DNA of 64,000 nt from an uncultured Alistipes sp. (GTDB lineage Bacteria; Bacteroidota; Bacteroidia; Bacteroidales; Rikenellaceae), in NCBI GenBank assembly GCA_947177225.1, contig CAMWTS010000002.1, forward strand, positions 1 to 64,000, read 5' to 3'. Under the pieces are notes generated by a model, which saw only the letters and a list, made by a program, of their open reading frames with translations, did no database searches and was not told where the DNA came from. The position numbers and the translations under genes were made by a program. Below, piece after piece: positions 47,257-54,882 of the stretch. How positions within the stretch are numbered: the first letter of the stretch is position 1; every line of letters begins with the position of its first letter.

Positions 47257-48351
47257 ATGAAAGCATTGAAAATCGGAAACCTCATCGCCCGCACACCCAT
47301 CGTGCAGGGAGGCATGGGGGTAGGCATATCGCTCTACGGGCTGGCATCGGCCGTGGCCAACGAAGGCGGCATAGGCGTAATATCGTCGGCCGGACTGGGC
47401 GTAATATACAACGACTACTCGAAAGACTACCGCAAGGCCAGCATCTACGGTCTGAAAGAGGAGTTGCGCAAGGCGCGTGCAGCCACACGCGGCATAATCG
47501 GTGTCAACGTCATGGTGGCCATGTCCAACTTCGCCGACATGGTGCGCACGGCAATAGCCGAAAAGGCCGACATAATCTTCTCGGGCGCAGGGCTGCCGCT
47601 CAACCTGCCGTCGTTCCTCTCGGAGGGTGTCAAAACCAAGCTCGCGCCGATAGTTTCGTCGGCGCGCGCAGCCAAGCTACTGTGCAACAAATGGTTTTCG
47701 GAGTACAAATACATTCCCGATGCCATCGTCGTCGAGGGCCCCAAGGCCGGAGGCCACCTCGGCTACAAGGCCGAGCAGATCGACGACGAGCGATTCGCAC
47801 TGGATCGGATCGTACCGCAGGTGGCAGCCGAAGTGGCAGCCTTCTCGGCCGAACACAACTGCCACATACCTGTCATCGCAGGCGGAGGCATATACACCGG
47901 CGAAGACATCTATCGCATCATGGAATTAGGAGCCGAAGGCGTGCAGATGGGCACGCGCTTCGTCACCACCGAGGAGTGCGATGCCGACGACAGTTTCAAA
48001 CAGAGCTACATAAAGGCCGGCAAAGAGGATATCGAGATCATCGAGAGTCCCGTTGGCATGCCCGGACGCGCCATTCGCAACTCGTTCCTCGACCGTGTGA
48101 AGGAGGGCTTGAAGCACCCCAAGGCATGCCCGTTCGACTGCATACGCACGTGCGATGTCACCCACAGCCCATACTGCATAATGCTTGCTCTCTACAATGC
48201 CTTTCGCGGCAAGCTGCAAAACGGCTATGCCTTTTGCGGAGCCAACGCATGGCGCGCCGACCGCATAGGCACGGTGCACGAGCTGATGCAGTCGCTGTCG
48301 GAGGAGTACGACGCTTTTGTCGCGAAGATCAAATCGTTACGCAGCAGATAG
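47257..48351 (+). CDS. Nitronate monooxygenase (2-nitropropane dioxygenase family)
   Basis: A 364-residue FMN-dependent TIM-barrel protein. The N-terminal PIVQGGMGVGISL and the phosphate-binding region VIAGGGIYTGEDIYRIMELG near residue 207 are typical of the family, as are EGPKAGGHLG and GVQMGTRFVTTEE. A C-terminal extension has several cysteines (CPFDCIRTCD), which are often seen in anaerobe members. Members oxidise nitronates or act as enoyl-ACP reductases (FabK-like); the real role here is open. It converges on the terminase gene with a 21-base gap. Confidence 0.85.
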   Translation: MKALKIGNLIARTPIVQGGMGVGISLYGLASAVANEGGIGVISSAGLGVIYNDYSKDYRKASIYGLKEELRKARAATRGIIGVNVMVAMSNFADMVRTAIAEKADIIFSGAGLPLNLPSFLSEGVKTKLAPIVSSARAAKLLCNKWFSEYKYIPDAIVVEGPKAGGHLGYKAEQIDDERFALDRIVPQVAAEVAAFSAEHNCHIPVIAGGGIYTGEDIYRIMELGAEGVQMGTRFVTTEECDADDSFKQSYIKAGKEDIEIIESPVGMPGRAIRNSFLDRVKEGLKHPKACPFDCIRTCDVTHSPYCIMLALYNAFRGKLQNGYAFCGANAWRADRIGTVHELMQSLSEEYDAFVAKIKSLRSR

Positions 48352-48372
48352 TCGGCCTACGGCTGCCGTGTG

Positions 48373-49824
48373 TCAAATGAATCTCACCCGTCGCCACTCG
48401 CCGTCGCTGTCGCTCACCTCACGCTCGACCACACCCGTCAGGGCATCGGCCGCATCGTGCCAGCGATTGGAGCGAAACAGCCGCCGATAGGTCGTAAGAT
48501 GAGCATACAGTTCCGGCCATCGGAGATGCCAGCCGTGCGGCACGCGCACCGTGTGCAGCACCGTTGCCGAATTGGAGAGAATGCGCGCCTCCTTGTTGCC
48601 GCTCTGATGAAACCACTCCACACGGGCGAGCGGGGCGGCACGCTGCACGGCGCGTGCAAAGCCGCGTCCACCGTTATTGCTCTCTATCATGGCTGTACGG
48701 GTGTCGTTGCGACGCAACATCTCGGCTACGGCACCCTCGGTAACCTCCATCGGCTCGCGCGAGTAGACGGCATCGGTCAAATAGATCACGCCGTCGGTGT
48801 CGACCGCATAGCATAGCGAACATAGGTAGTCATCGCCGGTATCGGCCGTATCGGTGTAGTTGCCGCGACGCACGATGTCGCGCGGCAGCGCATCGTACTC
48901 GACGAACGAATCGCCCCACAGCAGACCGTGCCGCGACGAGGGACGCCCCTGATACATCGACTCGAACCGCACAGGATCGAGCCGGCGTTTCTCCATAAGC
49001 AGTTCGGCGCTCTGCTGTTCAGGCCATAATGCCATACCCTCCCCGCGCGGATCGATCTGCGTGGGCGGCGAAGCCTTCAACGCTTCGAGATTGAGATACA
49101 GCCACTCGTCGCCCGCTTCGTCGAGATCGCTCCACCGGCGCAACTCGCGCCACCGCTCGCGCCGCAGCAGCGAACCTATCAGATCCTCCTCGTGCCAACG
49201 CGTGAAGACGATCAGCTCGCGCGAAGCGTTGTGCATGCGCGTCCGCACCACCGAGGTGTACCACTCCCAGCAGTTGGCACGCACCACGGGCGACGAGGCC
49301 TCCATGGCGTCTTTGTAGAGATCGTCCAAGATGAAACAGTCGACACGGTTGCCCGTGAGCGACCCTTCACGCCCAACCGACAGCAGCTCGCCGCGATGCC
49401 CGATGATCTCCACCTCGTCGGAGGTGCGGATATAATTCGCCGGCTTCGAACCGCGCTTTATGGTCGTCTCGGGAAACAGGCCTCCATACTCCGGCGATTC
49501 CAATATGCGCTGCACTCTGCGGTTGAACTTCGAGGCCAACGTTCCCGAGTAGGAGGCAATGGCTATGCGCATGTCTGGATCGAGCCCCAGCATATAAGCC
49601 GGCAGCAGAGTCGTCGAACCGACGCTCTTGCCATGCTGCGGCGGCATCGACACTATCAGCCGCCGTATGCGTCCGCTCGCAAATGCCTCCAATACACGAT
49701 AATAGTCGCGATGAAATCCGTCGAGCGAGAGAAACGGATATACGGTCATGGCAAAAGTCGCGAAATCGACATCGGAGCCGGCACACTGTTCGCATGTCTG
49801 CCGCTCTTGTGATACTTTATTCAT
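48373..49824 (-). CDS. Orphan phage-type terminase large subunit
   Basis: A 483-residue protein with both terminase domains apparently intact. ATPase: Walker A MPPQHGKS at 60-67, Walker B CFILDD at 163-168, and coupling motif TRWHEED at 208-214. RNase-H-like nuclease: Asp325 in YTDTADTG, Glu381 in MIESNNGG, and Asp457/Asp460 in HDAADAL. In phages this motor packages DNA into capsids. No portal, capsid, protease or tail gene is nearby, so it is a remnant or has been kept for another use. Base composition resembles the host genes, which suggests long residence. Confidence 0.88.
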   Translation of the reverse strand: MNKVSQERQTCEQCAGSDVDFATFAMTVYPFLSLDGFHRDYYRVLEAFASGRIRRLIVSMPPQHGKSVGSTTLLPAYMLGLDPDMRIAIASYSGTLASKFNRRVQRILESPEYGGLFPETTIKRGSKPANYIRTSDEVEIIGHRGELLSVGREGSLTGNRVDCFILDDLYKDAMEASSPVVRANCWEWYTSVVRTRMHNASRELIVFTRWHEEDLIGSLLRRERWRELRRWSDLDEAGDEWLYLNLEALKASPPTQIDPRGEGMALWPEQQSAELLMEKRRLDPVRFESMYQGRPSSRHGLLWGDSFVEYDALPRDIVRRGNYTDTADTGDDYLCSLCYAVDTDGVIYLTDAVYSREPMEVTEGAVAEMLRRNDTRTAMIESNNGGRGFARAVQRAAPLARVEWFHQSGNKEARILSNSATVLHTVRVPHGWHLRWPELYAHLTTYRRLFRSNRWHDAADALTGVVEREVSDSDGEWRRVRFI

Positions 49825-49958
49825 CGGATAAGATTTTTTCGTTTAACGATCACCTCGCCGGCGACCCTTCGACCGGGTCGCCGCACAACGGTGTCTTTGT
49901 CGCCGCCGTCTTCGATGAAAGGAGGTGCGGACGATTGTTGCCGAGGGTGCGGAGTCAT
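49821..49958 (-). CDS. Tiny ORF coupled to the terminase gene (uncertain)
   Basis: A possible 45-residue basic protein whose TGA overlaps the terminase ATG as ATGA, with GGAG three bases before its own ATG. It fills the gap between the 94-residue ORF and the terminase. No domain is recognisable. A longer version starting at 50084 would overlap the upstream gene in another frame. It could be a chance ORF. Confidence 0.3.
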   Translation of the reverse strand: MTPHPRQQSSAPPFIEDGGDKDTVVRRPGRRVAGEVIVKRKNLIR

Positions 49959-49996
49959 CGCTCCGAGGTGGGAAGTGTGCACCGCCGGCACTACGA

Positions 49997-50281
49997 TCAG
50001 GCCATAATATGCTCGCGCAGCGTCGCAAACGAGAAGTCGTTCAGAATCTCCTCGCTGCCGCACAGTGTGTGGAACTCCCACCACACCGGCACGACATCGG
50101 CGATTCCGCCACGATCCTCACCCGCTCCGGTGCTGCGATAGACGACCAGTGTCGCCGTCAGTCGCATATACACCTCGTCGCAGCAGGTCGATACCGAACC
50201 CGAAAAGAAGCTCCTGTCGGCTATCGCATCGACCAGAGCTGCCGCCACGTGATCGTAAATTTCAGATGAGACTGTGTACAT
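49997..50281 (-). CDS. Small protein encoded upstream of the orphan terminase
   Basis: A 94-residue acidic protein with no signal peptide. I do not recognise a named domain. Segments such as MYTVSSEIYDHVAAALVDAI, VVPVWWEFHT and EILNDFSFATL look like a folded soluble alpha/beta protein rather than random translation. It is the first gene transcribed leftward from the promoter pair at 50339-50359, before the terminase, and opposite the S24 repressor. It may be a phage-derived accessory protein. Confidence 0.6.
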   Translation of the reverse strand: MYTVSSEIYDHVAAALVDAIADRSFFSGSVSTCCDEVYMRLTATLVVYRSTGAGEDRGGIADVVPVWWEFHTLCGSEEILNDFSFATLREHIMA

Positions 50282-50338
50282 AATTGAAAATATTGTATAT
50301 TCAGTTATAAAAAATTTGTCGGTGTAGAATAAATGACT

Positions 50339-50346
50339 TAACTTTG
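50339..50346 (+). promoter_or_regulatory. -7 box of the S24 repressor gene
   Basis: TAACTTTG, 81 bases before the repressor ATG. Confidence 0.6.
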
Positions 50347-50351
50347 TAGTG

Positions 50352-50359
50352 CAAATATA
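50352..50359 (-). promoter_or_regulatory. -7 box of the small-ORF/terminase unit
   Basis: Minus-strand TATATTTG lying five bases from the plus-strand box at 50339-50346. The two promoters face each other and their start points overlap. Confidence 0.6.
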
Positions 50360-50361
50360 CG

Positions 50362-50374
50362 TTCAATAATTGAA
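50362..50374. promoter_or_regulatory. Candidate operator palindrome
   Basis: A perfect palindrome TTCAAT-A-ATTGAA beside both promoters. A half-site-like AATTGAA is at 50282-50288. It is a natural candidate binding site for the adjacent S24 repressor. Confidence 0.5.
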
Positions 50375-50427
50375 TTTGTCAATAGCAAAGTCAAAATTTT
50401 TAATATAAAAACTTCTGATTAATCACC

Positions 50428-51099
50428 ATGAAGAGTCGTGTAAAACTGATACGCAAACAGCTTGGCCTGACACAAGAACAACTGGCACAACATCTTGGCA
50501 TAGGCAAAGCGGCACTGTCGATGATCGAGACAGGAAAAACCGGCCTCTCGACGCGCAACAAGAATATCCTGGTTCACGATCTCAACGTCAATCCCGAATG
50601 GCTCGAAACCGGGCAGGGCAAGATGTTCAACGCCGAACCCGATCTGACGCCCTACATGCACCGCACCGACAACACGCTGCCACTGCAAAGCGTACCGCTC
50701 TACTCGGTCGAGGGAACGGCCGGCCTGGTACCGCTGTTCACCGATCAGGCATCGGCCAAACCGGTCAATTTCATACATATACCCAACCTGCCCAAATGCG
50801 ACGGCGCCATATATGTGGTCGGCGACTCGATGTATCCGCTGCTGAAAAGCGGCGACATAGTGCTCTATAAACAGCTGAGCGACGTGAGAGACGTATTCTG
50901 GGGCGACATGTATCTGCTCTCGATCGACATCGACGGCGAAGAGTATATCACCGTGAAGTACATACAGAAATCCGACCGCGACGGCTTCGTGCGTCTGGTC
51001 AGTCAAAATCCCCACCATGCCGACAAGGAGATCGAGATCGGCCGCATACGCGCCATAGCCCTCATCAAGGCCTCGATCCGCATGCACACCATAGGATAG
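50428..51099 (+). CDS. S24-family (CI/LexA-like) transcriptional repressor
   Basis: A 223-residue protein. The N-terminal helix-turn-helix is at about 5-60 (LGLTQEQLAQHLGIGKAALS). A possible self-cleavage Ala98-Gly99 pair lies in VEGTAGLV, and the S24 peptidase domain has catalytic Ser134 (GDSMYP) and Lys177 (ITVKYI). Such regulators repress phage or mobile-element genes and cleave themselves when RecA is activated by DNA damage. It is divergent from the small ORF and the terminase and is probably their regulator. Confidence 0.88.
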   Translation: MKSRVKLIRKQLGLTQEQLAQHLGIGKAALSMIETGKTGLSTRNKNILVHDLNVNPEWLETGQGKMFNAEPDLTPYMHRTDNTLPLQSVPLYSVEGTAGLVPLFTDQASAKPVNFIHIPNLPKCDGAIYVVGDSMYPLLKSGDIVLYKQLSDVRDVFWGDMYLLSIDIDGEEYITVKYIQKSDRDGFVRLVSQNPHHADKEIEIGRIRAIALIKASIRMHTIG

Positions 51100-51230
51100 G
51101 CCGACACCTATTATTATATGGCAAATAATGGCGGCAGTGCTCCGGCGTCCGCACCATGCCCCGACGGCGGGCAGCACATCGGCTCGCCGCCACCGGCTGC
51201 CGATGACAAACGACATGTATCTTTCGTATA

Positions 51231-51308
51231 TTCGGCTGCGCCCAATATACTCCCGCTCGGCAATCCCAAATAAATTTGGCATTGCCCTCGCTTATTCGTA
51301 CATTTGCA
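51231..51308 (+). repeat. Dispersed repeat carrying a promoter, copy 2
   Basis: 78 bases related to 2967-3045 (opposite strand). It again ends in TTTG, 20 bases, TACATTTG, pointing at the next gene. The central palindrome is GGCAATCCCAAAT/ATTTGGCATTGCC. Where copy 1 has a T-A pair in the arm, this copy has C-G, so the pairing is kept. Confidence 0.75.
51275..51306 (+). promoter_or_regulatory. Promoter of the EamA transporter gene
   Basis: TTTG at 51275-51278 and TACATTTG at 51299-51306 with a 20-base spacer, inside the repeat; the ATG is 24 bases further on. Confidence 0.8.
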
Positions 51309-51330
51309 ACCCTAAATATCTATTCGACGC

Positions 51331-52263
51331 ATGAAGATTCGCACGAAAGGTTATATCATGGGAGCTGTGGCATCTGCCGCCTATGGAACCAACCCGCTGT
51401 TCGCACTGCCGCTGTTCGGCGAGGGCATGGACTCCGACTCCATACTCTTTTTCCGCTATCTGCTTGCCATACCCATGATGGCCGCACTGATGCTCATACG
51501 CAAGGAGAGCTTCGCTATCAAGCCGAGCGAACTGCCTCTGCTGGCCGCCATGGGACTGCTCGTGGCAACCTCGTCGCTGACTCTGTTCGAGAGCCTGCGC
51601 TTCATGGACGCAGGCATAGCCTCGACCATGCTGTTCGTCTATCCGGTAATGGTGGCACTGATAATGACCGCATTCTTCGGCGAGCGGCTCACCATGCGCA
51701 CTCTCGGCTGTCTGGCATTGACCGCTGCCGGAGTAGTGCTGCTCTATCGCCAGAGCGACGGAGCAACGATAAGCGCAAAAGGCTCGATGCTGGTCATGGT
51801 ATCGGCTCTGGCCTATGCTCTCTACATAGTCGGGGTCAACCGCTCCCGTCTCAAAGAGATGAACTCGTTGAAGATCACCTTCTACGCCCTTCTGGCCGGC
51901 ATGTCGGCATTCGCCGTGCGCACCGGATTCGGCGAACATCTCTTCATACCTTGCAACTGGCAGATGTGGATCGATGTCGGAGGTCTGGCTCTATTCTCCA
52001 CCGCACTGTCATTCGCCTTCATCACCATGGCCATACACTACATAGGCTCCACGCCGACAGCCATTCTCGGCGCTCTCGAACCCGTCACGGCAATCATCAT
52101 CGGCGTAATGGTCTTCGGCGAGCATCTCACCCCGCGCATCGTCTGCGGCGTAGTGCTAATCATCGCGGCCGTTACAATGGTCGTGGCAGGAGGTGCCGTA
52201 TCGCAGCGGATCAAGGCCGCCGCACACTATCTGCCGCGATTGCACCGGCACAGCCGCGGATAA
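51331..52263 (+). CDS. EamA/DMT-family transporter
   Basis: A 310-residue inner-membrane protein with ten predicted helices in two EamA repeats, for example ASAAYGTNPLFALPLFG near the start and GSTPTAILGALEPVTAIIIG near residue 232. The latter is the well-conserved end-of-repeat motif. Drug/metabolite transporters export amino acids, nucleotides or drugs; the substrate here is unknown. It is transcribed from the repeat-borne promoter. Confidence 0.88.
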   Translation: MKIRTKGYIMGAVASAAYGTNPLFALPLFGEGMDSDSILFFRYLLAIPMMAALMLIRKESFAIKPSELPLLAAMGLLVATSSLTLFESLRFMDAGIASTMLFVYPVMVALIMTAFFGERLTMRTLGCLALTAAGVVLLYRQSDGATISAKGSMLVMVSALAYALYIVGVNRSRLKEMNSLKITFYALLAGMSAFAVRTGFGEHLFIPCNWQMWIDVGGLALFSTALSFAFITMAIHYIGSTPTAILGALEPVTAIIIGVMVFGEHLTPRIVCGVVLIIAAVTMVVAGGAVSQRIKAAAHYLPRLHRHSRG

Positions 52264-52334
52264 CCCCATTACGGTTATAAATACCATTTTTACCGATCGG
52301 CAGCGAAGCATTATGCCGGCTTGAATAAAATGAG

Positions 52335-52342
52335 TATATTTG
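52335..52342 (+). promoter_or_regulatory. -7 box of the AraC regulator gene
   Basis: TATATTTG, 22 bases before the ATG. Confidence 0.65.
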
Positions 52343-52364
52343 TCATAACAAAACACTATCGATT

Positions 52365-53270
52365 ATGGCACAACACAATATCGTCCGCTTCGACACGCTC
52401 TGCCAATATCTCGACTGTATGGGTCAACCCACCCTGCACCCGCTCGTGGCCGTGGTGGATCTGTCGACATCTCCGCGCATGGAACACTATCTGCACACCT
52501 TCGGCTTCTATGCCGTATTTCTCAAAGACACCATGTGCGGCGACTTGCGCTACGGCCGACAATATTACGATTATCAGGAGGGTACGCTCGTATTCATAGC
52601 GCCGGGGCAGGTGGTCGGCGTCGAGCCCGACGGGCAAACATTTCAGCCCAAAGGCCACGCGCTGCTGTTCCACCCCGAACTGCTGCGCGGCACATCGCTC
52701 GGCAGCAATCTGATGCGCGAATATACATTCTTCTCCTATGCCTCAAACGAGGCGCTGCATCTGTCGGATCGCGAGCGGGAGACATTTTTGGAGTGCCTGC
52801 GCAACATCGAGCACGAGTTGCAACACGCCGTCGACCGTCATTCGCGACGGCTTGTCGTATCCAACATCGAACTGCTGCTCAACTACTGCGTGCGCTTCTA
52901 CGACCGCCAGTTCTACACACGCGAAGCCGTCAACAGCGACATACTCACACGGTTCGAACGCAGCCTGGGCAACTATTTCTCCTCGGATCGTCCCGAACGC
53001 GAAGGGCTGCCGACGGTGGGCATGATGGCCGAAGAGCTGCATCTGTCGGCCAACTATCTGGGCGACCTGATAAAAAAACAGACCGGCCGCACGGCGCAGG
53101 AGCACATACAAAACATGATGATCGAGATAGCCAAGGAGCGGATTTTCGACCCGTCGAAGTCGGTGAGCCAGATAGCTTACGAGATGGGATTCAAATATCC
53201 GCAACACTTCACCCGCCTTTTCAAGCGGCGTACCGGTCTGACTCCCGTCGAGTATCGGTCGATGAACTGA
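52365..53270 (+). CDS. AraC-family transcriptional regulator
   Basis: A 301-residue regulator. An N-terminal cupin-like sensor domain (about 20-170, with GTLVFIAPGQVV) is followed by the double helix-turn-helix (about 215-300). The latter shows MAEELHLSANYLGDLIKKQT and SQIAYEMGFKYPQHFTRLFK, ending in the usual TGLTPVEYR. The target is unknown; the preceding EamA transporter (101 bases upstream) is one candidate. Confidence 0.9.
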   Translation: MAQHNIVRFDTLCQYLDCMGQPTLHPLVAVVDLSTSPRMEHYLHTFGFYAVFLKDTMCGDLRYGRQYYDYQEGTLVFIAPGQVVGVEPDGQTFQPKGHALLFHPELLRGTSLGSNLMREYTFFSYASNEALHLSDRERETFLECLRNIEHELQHAVDRHSRRLVVSNIELLLNYCVRFYDRQFYTREAVNSDILTRFERSLGNYFSSDRPEREGLPTVGMMAEELHLSANYLGDLIKKQTGRTAQEHIQNMMIEIAKERIFDPSKSVSQIAYEMGFKYPQHFTRLFKRRTGLTPVEYRSMN

Positions 53271-53290
53271 CGGCCGCAGCAAAGACGACA

Positions 53291-53328
53291 AACATGCGAT
53301 TCGTCCGGCGACGGATCGCATGTTTTTT
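53291..53328 (+). terminator. Terminator after the AraC regulator
   Basis: AACATGCGAT...ATCGCATGTT arms with an inner CGTC/GACG pairing, followed by TTTTTT. Confidence 0.88.
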
Positions 53329-53382
53329 GCGTTTTCGGCCACAGATGACACGGTTATGTGTCGCGCATATCGAAATTTTATG

Positions 53383-53403
53383 TAACTTTGCATGGCAAAG
53401 TTC
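53383..53403 (+). promoter_or_regulatory. pgk promoter with overlapping palindrome
   Basis: The -7 box TAACTTTG (53383-53390) overlaps a perfect palindrome AACTTTGC-ATG-GCAAAGTT at 53385-53403, which covers the start point. It may be an operator, or a hairpin at the 5' end of the pgk message. The leader before the ATG is about 140 bases. Confidence 0.6.
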
Positions 53404-53538
53404 GGGGGTGGCGTCCTGTGTCCGCCGCAAGACGAATGGCGATGCAACCCTGCCGACGACGGCAAATATCGCCGCGGCAGCAGCCGAACCCACGATATGA
53501 CAATCGGATATCAGTTATAATTTTTAAAACAAAACACT

Positions 53539-54798
53539 ATGTTCAAGATCGATTCTTACGACTTTACAGGCAAGCGCGCCATTATCCGCGTAGACTTCAA
53601 CGTGCCTCTCGACGGCGAGGGTCGCGTAACCGACGATACGCGTATCCGCGCCGCCATACCCACCATCAAGAAGGTGTTGGAGAAGGGCGGCTCGGTTATT
53701 CTGATGTCGCACCTGGGTCGTCCCAAGAAGAACAACGACACCAAGTTCTCGTTGGAGCAGATCATTCCTGCCATCGAGGCGCGTCTGGGCGTGAAGGTCA
53801 ATTTCGCCGGCGACTGCATCGGCGACAAGGCTGCCGAGATGGCTGCCGCATTGAAACCCGGCGAGGTGATGCTGTTGGAGAACCTGCGTTTCTATGCCGA
53901 GGAGGAGGGCAAGCCCCGCGGCCTGGCAGAGGACGCCACCGACGAGCAGAAGGCCGAGGCCAAGGCTGCCGTCAAGGCTTCGCAGAAGGAGTTCGTCAAG
54001 CGTCTGGCTTCGTATGCCGACTGCTATATTAACGACGCATTCGGCACGGCTCACCGTCGTCACGCTTCGACGGCCATCATCGCCGACTACTTCCCCAACG
54101 ACAAGATGTTCGGCTATGTAATGGAGAACGAGTTGAAGGCTATCGACGGCGTGATGCAGTCGCCCGAGCGTCCGTTCTGCGCCATCATCGGCGGTTCGAA
54201 GGTATCGACCAAGATCACCATCATCGAGAAGCTGATGGAAAAGGTCGATTCGATCATCATCGGCGGCGGCATGACCTACACCTTCGCTGCTGCTCAGGGC
54301 GGCAAGGTCGGCAAGTCGATCTGCGAGCCCGACATGTTCCCCGTAGCACTCGACATCTTGAAGAAGGCCGAGCAGAAGGGCGTGAAGATCGTCACCAGCC
54401 CCGACGCGCTGATCGCCGACGCATTCTCGGCCGATGCCAACACCAAGGAGGCTCCGGCCAACGACATTCCCGACGAGTGGGAGGGTGTCGACATCGCCAC
54501 CGAAGGCAAAAAGGCTTTCCGCGAGCACATTCTCTCTTGCAAGACCATTCTGTGGAACGGTCCCGTGGGCGTATTCGAGATCGACAAGTTCGCAACCGGC
54601 TCGAAGGCTGTTGCCGAGGCTATTGCCGAGGCTACGCAGAACGGCGCTTACTCGCTCATCGGCGGCGGCGACTCGGTAGCTTGCATCAACAAATTCGGCC
54701 TGGCCGACAAGGTATCTTACGTATCTACCGGCGGCGGCGCACTGTTGGAGTACATGGAGGGCAAGGAGCTGCCCGGTGTAGCAGCAATCCGCAAATAG
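53539..54798 (+). CDS. pgk: Phosphoglycerate kinase
   Basis: A 419-residue glycolytic enzyme converting 1,3-bisphosphoglycerate and ADP to 3-phosphoglycerate and ATP. The N-terminal substrate-binding [10 protein letters not shown] (about 18-27), SHLGRPK near 56, and the C-terminal [13 protein letters not shown] match the family. Lysine codons are almost all AAG, as expected for a highly expressed gene. It stands alone with its own promoter and a weak terminator. Confidence 0.97.
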   Translation: MFKIDSYDFTGKRAIIRVDFNVPLDGEGRVTDDTRIRAAIPTIKKVLEKGGSVILMSHLGRPKKNNDTKFSLEQIIPAIEARLGVKVNFAGDCIGDKAAEMAAALKPGEVMLLENLRFYAEEEGKPRGLAEDATDEQKAEAKAAVKASQKEFVKRLASYADCYINDAFGTAHRRHASTAIIADYFPNDKMFGYVMENELKAIDGVMQSPERPFCAIIGGSKVSTKITIIEKLMEKVDSIIIGGGMTYTFAAAQGGKVGKSICEPDMFPVALDILKKAEQKGVKIVTSPDALIADAFSADANTKEAPANDIPDEWEGVDIATEGKKAFREHILSCKTILWNGPVGVFEIDKFATGSKAVAEAIAEATQNGAYSLIGGGDSVACINKFGLADKVSYVSTGGGALLEYMEGKELPGVAAIRK

Positions 54799-54822
54799 GT
54801 CGCTCACCGACAATAAACCCGA

Positions 54823-54857
54823 AGGGCGAGCACCGCAAACACGGGCTCGCCCTGTTT
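54823..54857 (+). terminator. Hairpin after pgk
   Basis: AGGGCGAGC/GCTCGCCCT with a 13-base loop and a short T-rich tail. Confidence 0.6.
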
Positions 54858-54882
54858 CATACAATGAAGAACGCTTAATATC

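Noticed and set aside
49959..50084. Extension of the tiny terminase-coupled ORF to 87 residues
   Set aside because: It would overlap the better supported 94-residue ORF in a different frame for about 88 bases.
48373..51099. Complete or recently integrated prophage
   Set aside because: Only terminase, one or two tiny ORFs and a repressor are present; no integrase, structural genes or flanking attachment repeats are seen.
51100..51230. Reading-frame fragments between the S24 repressor and the repeat
   Set aside because: They have no start signals and no recognisable domain; the stretch looks non-coding.
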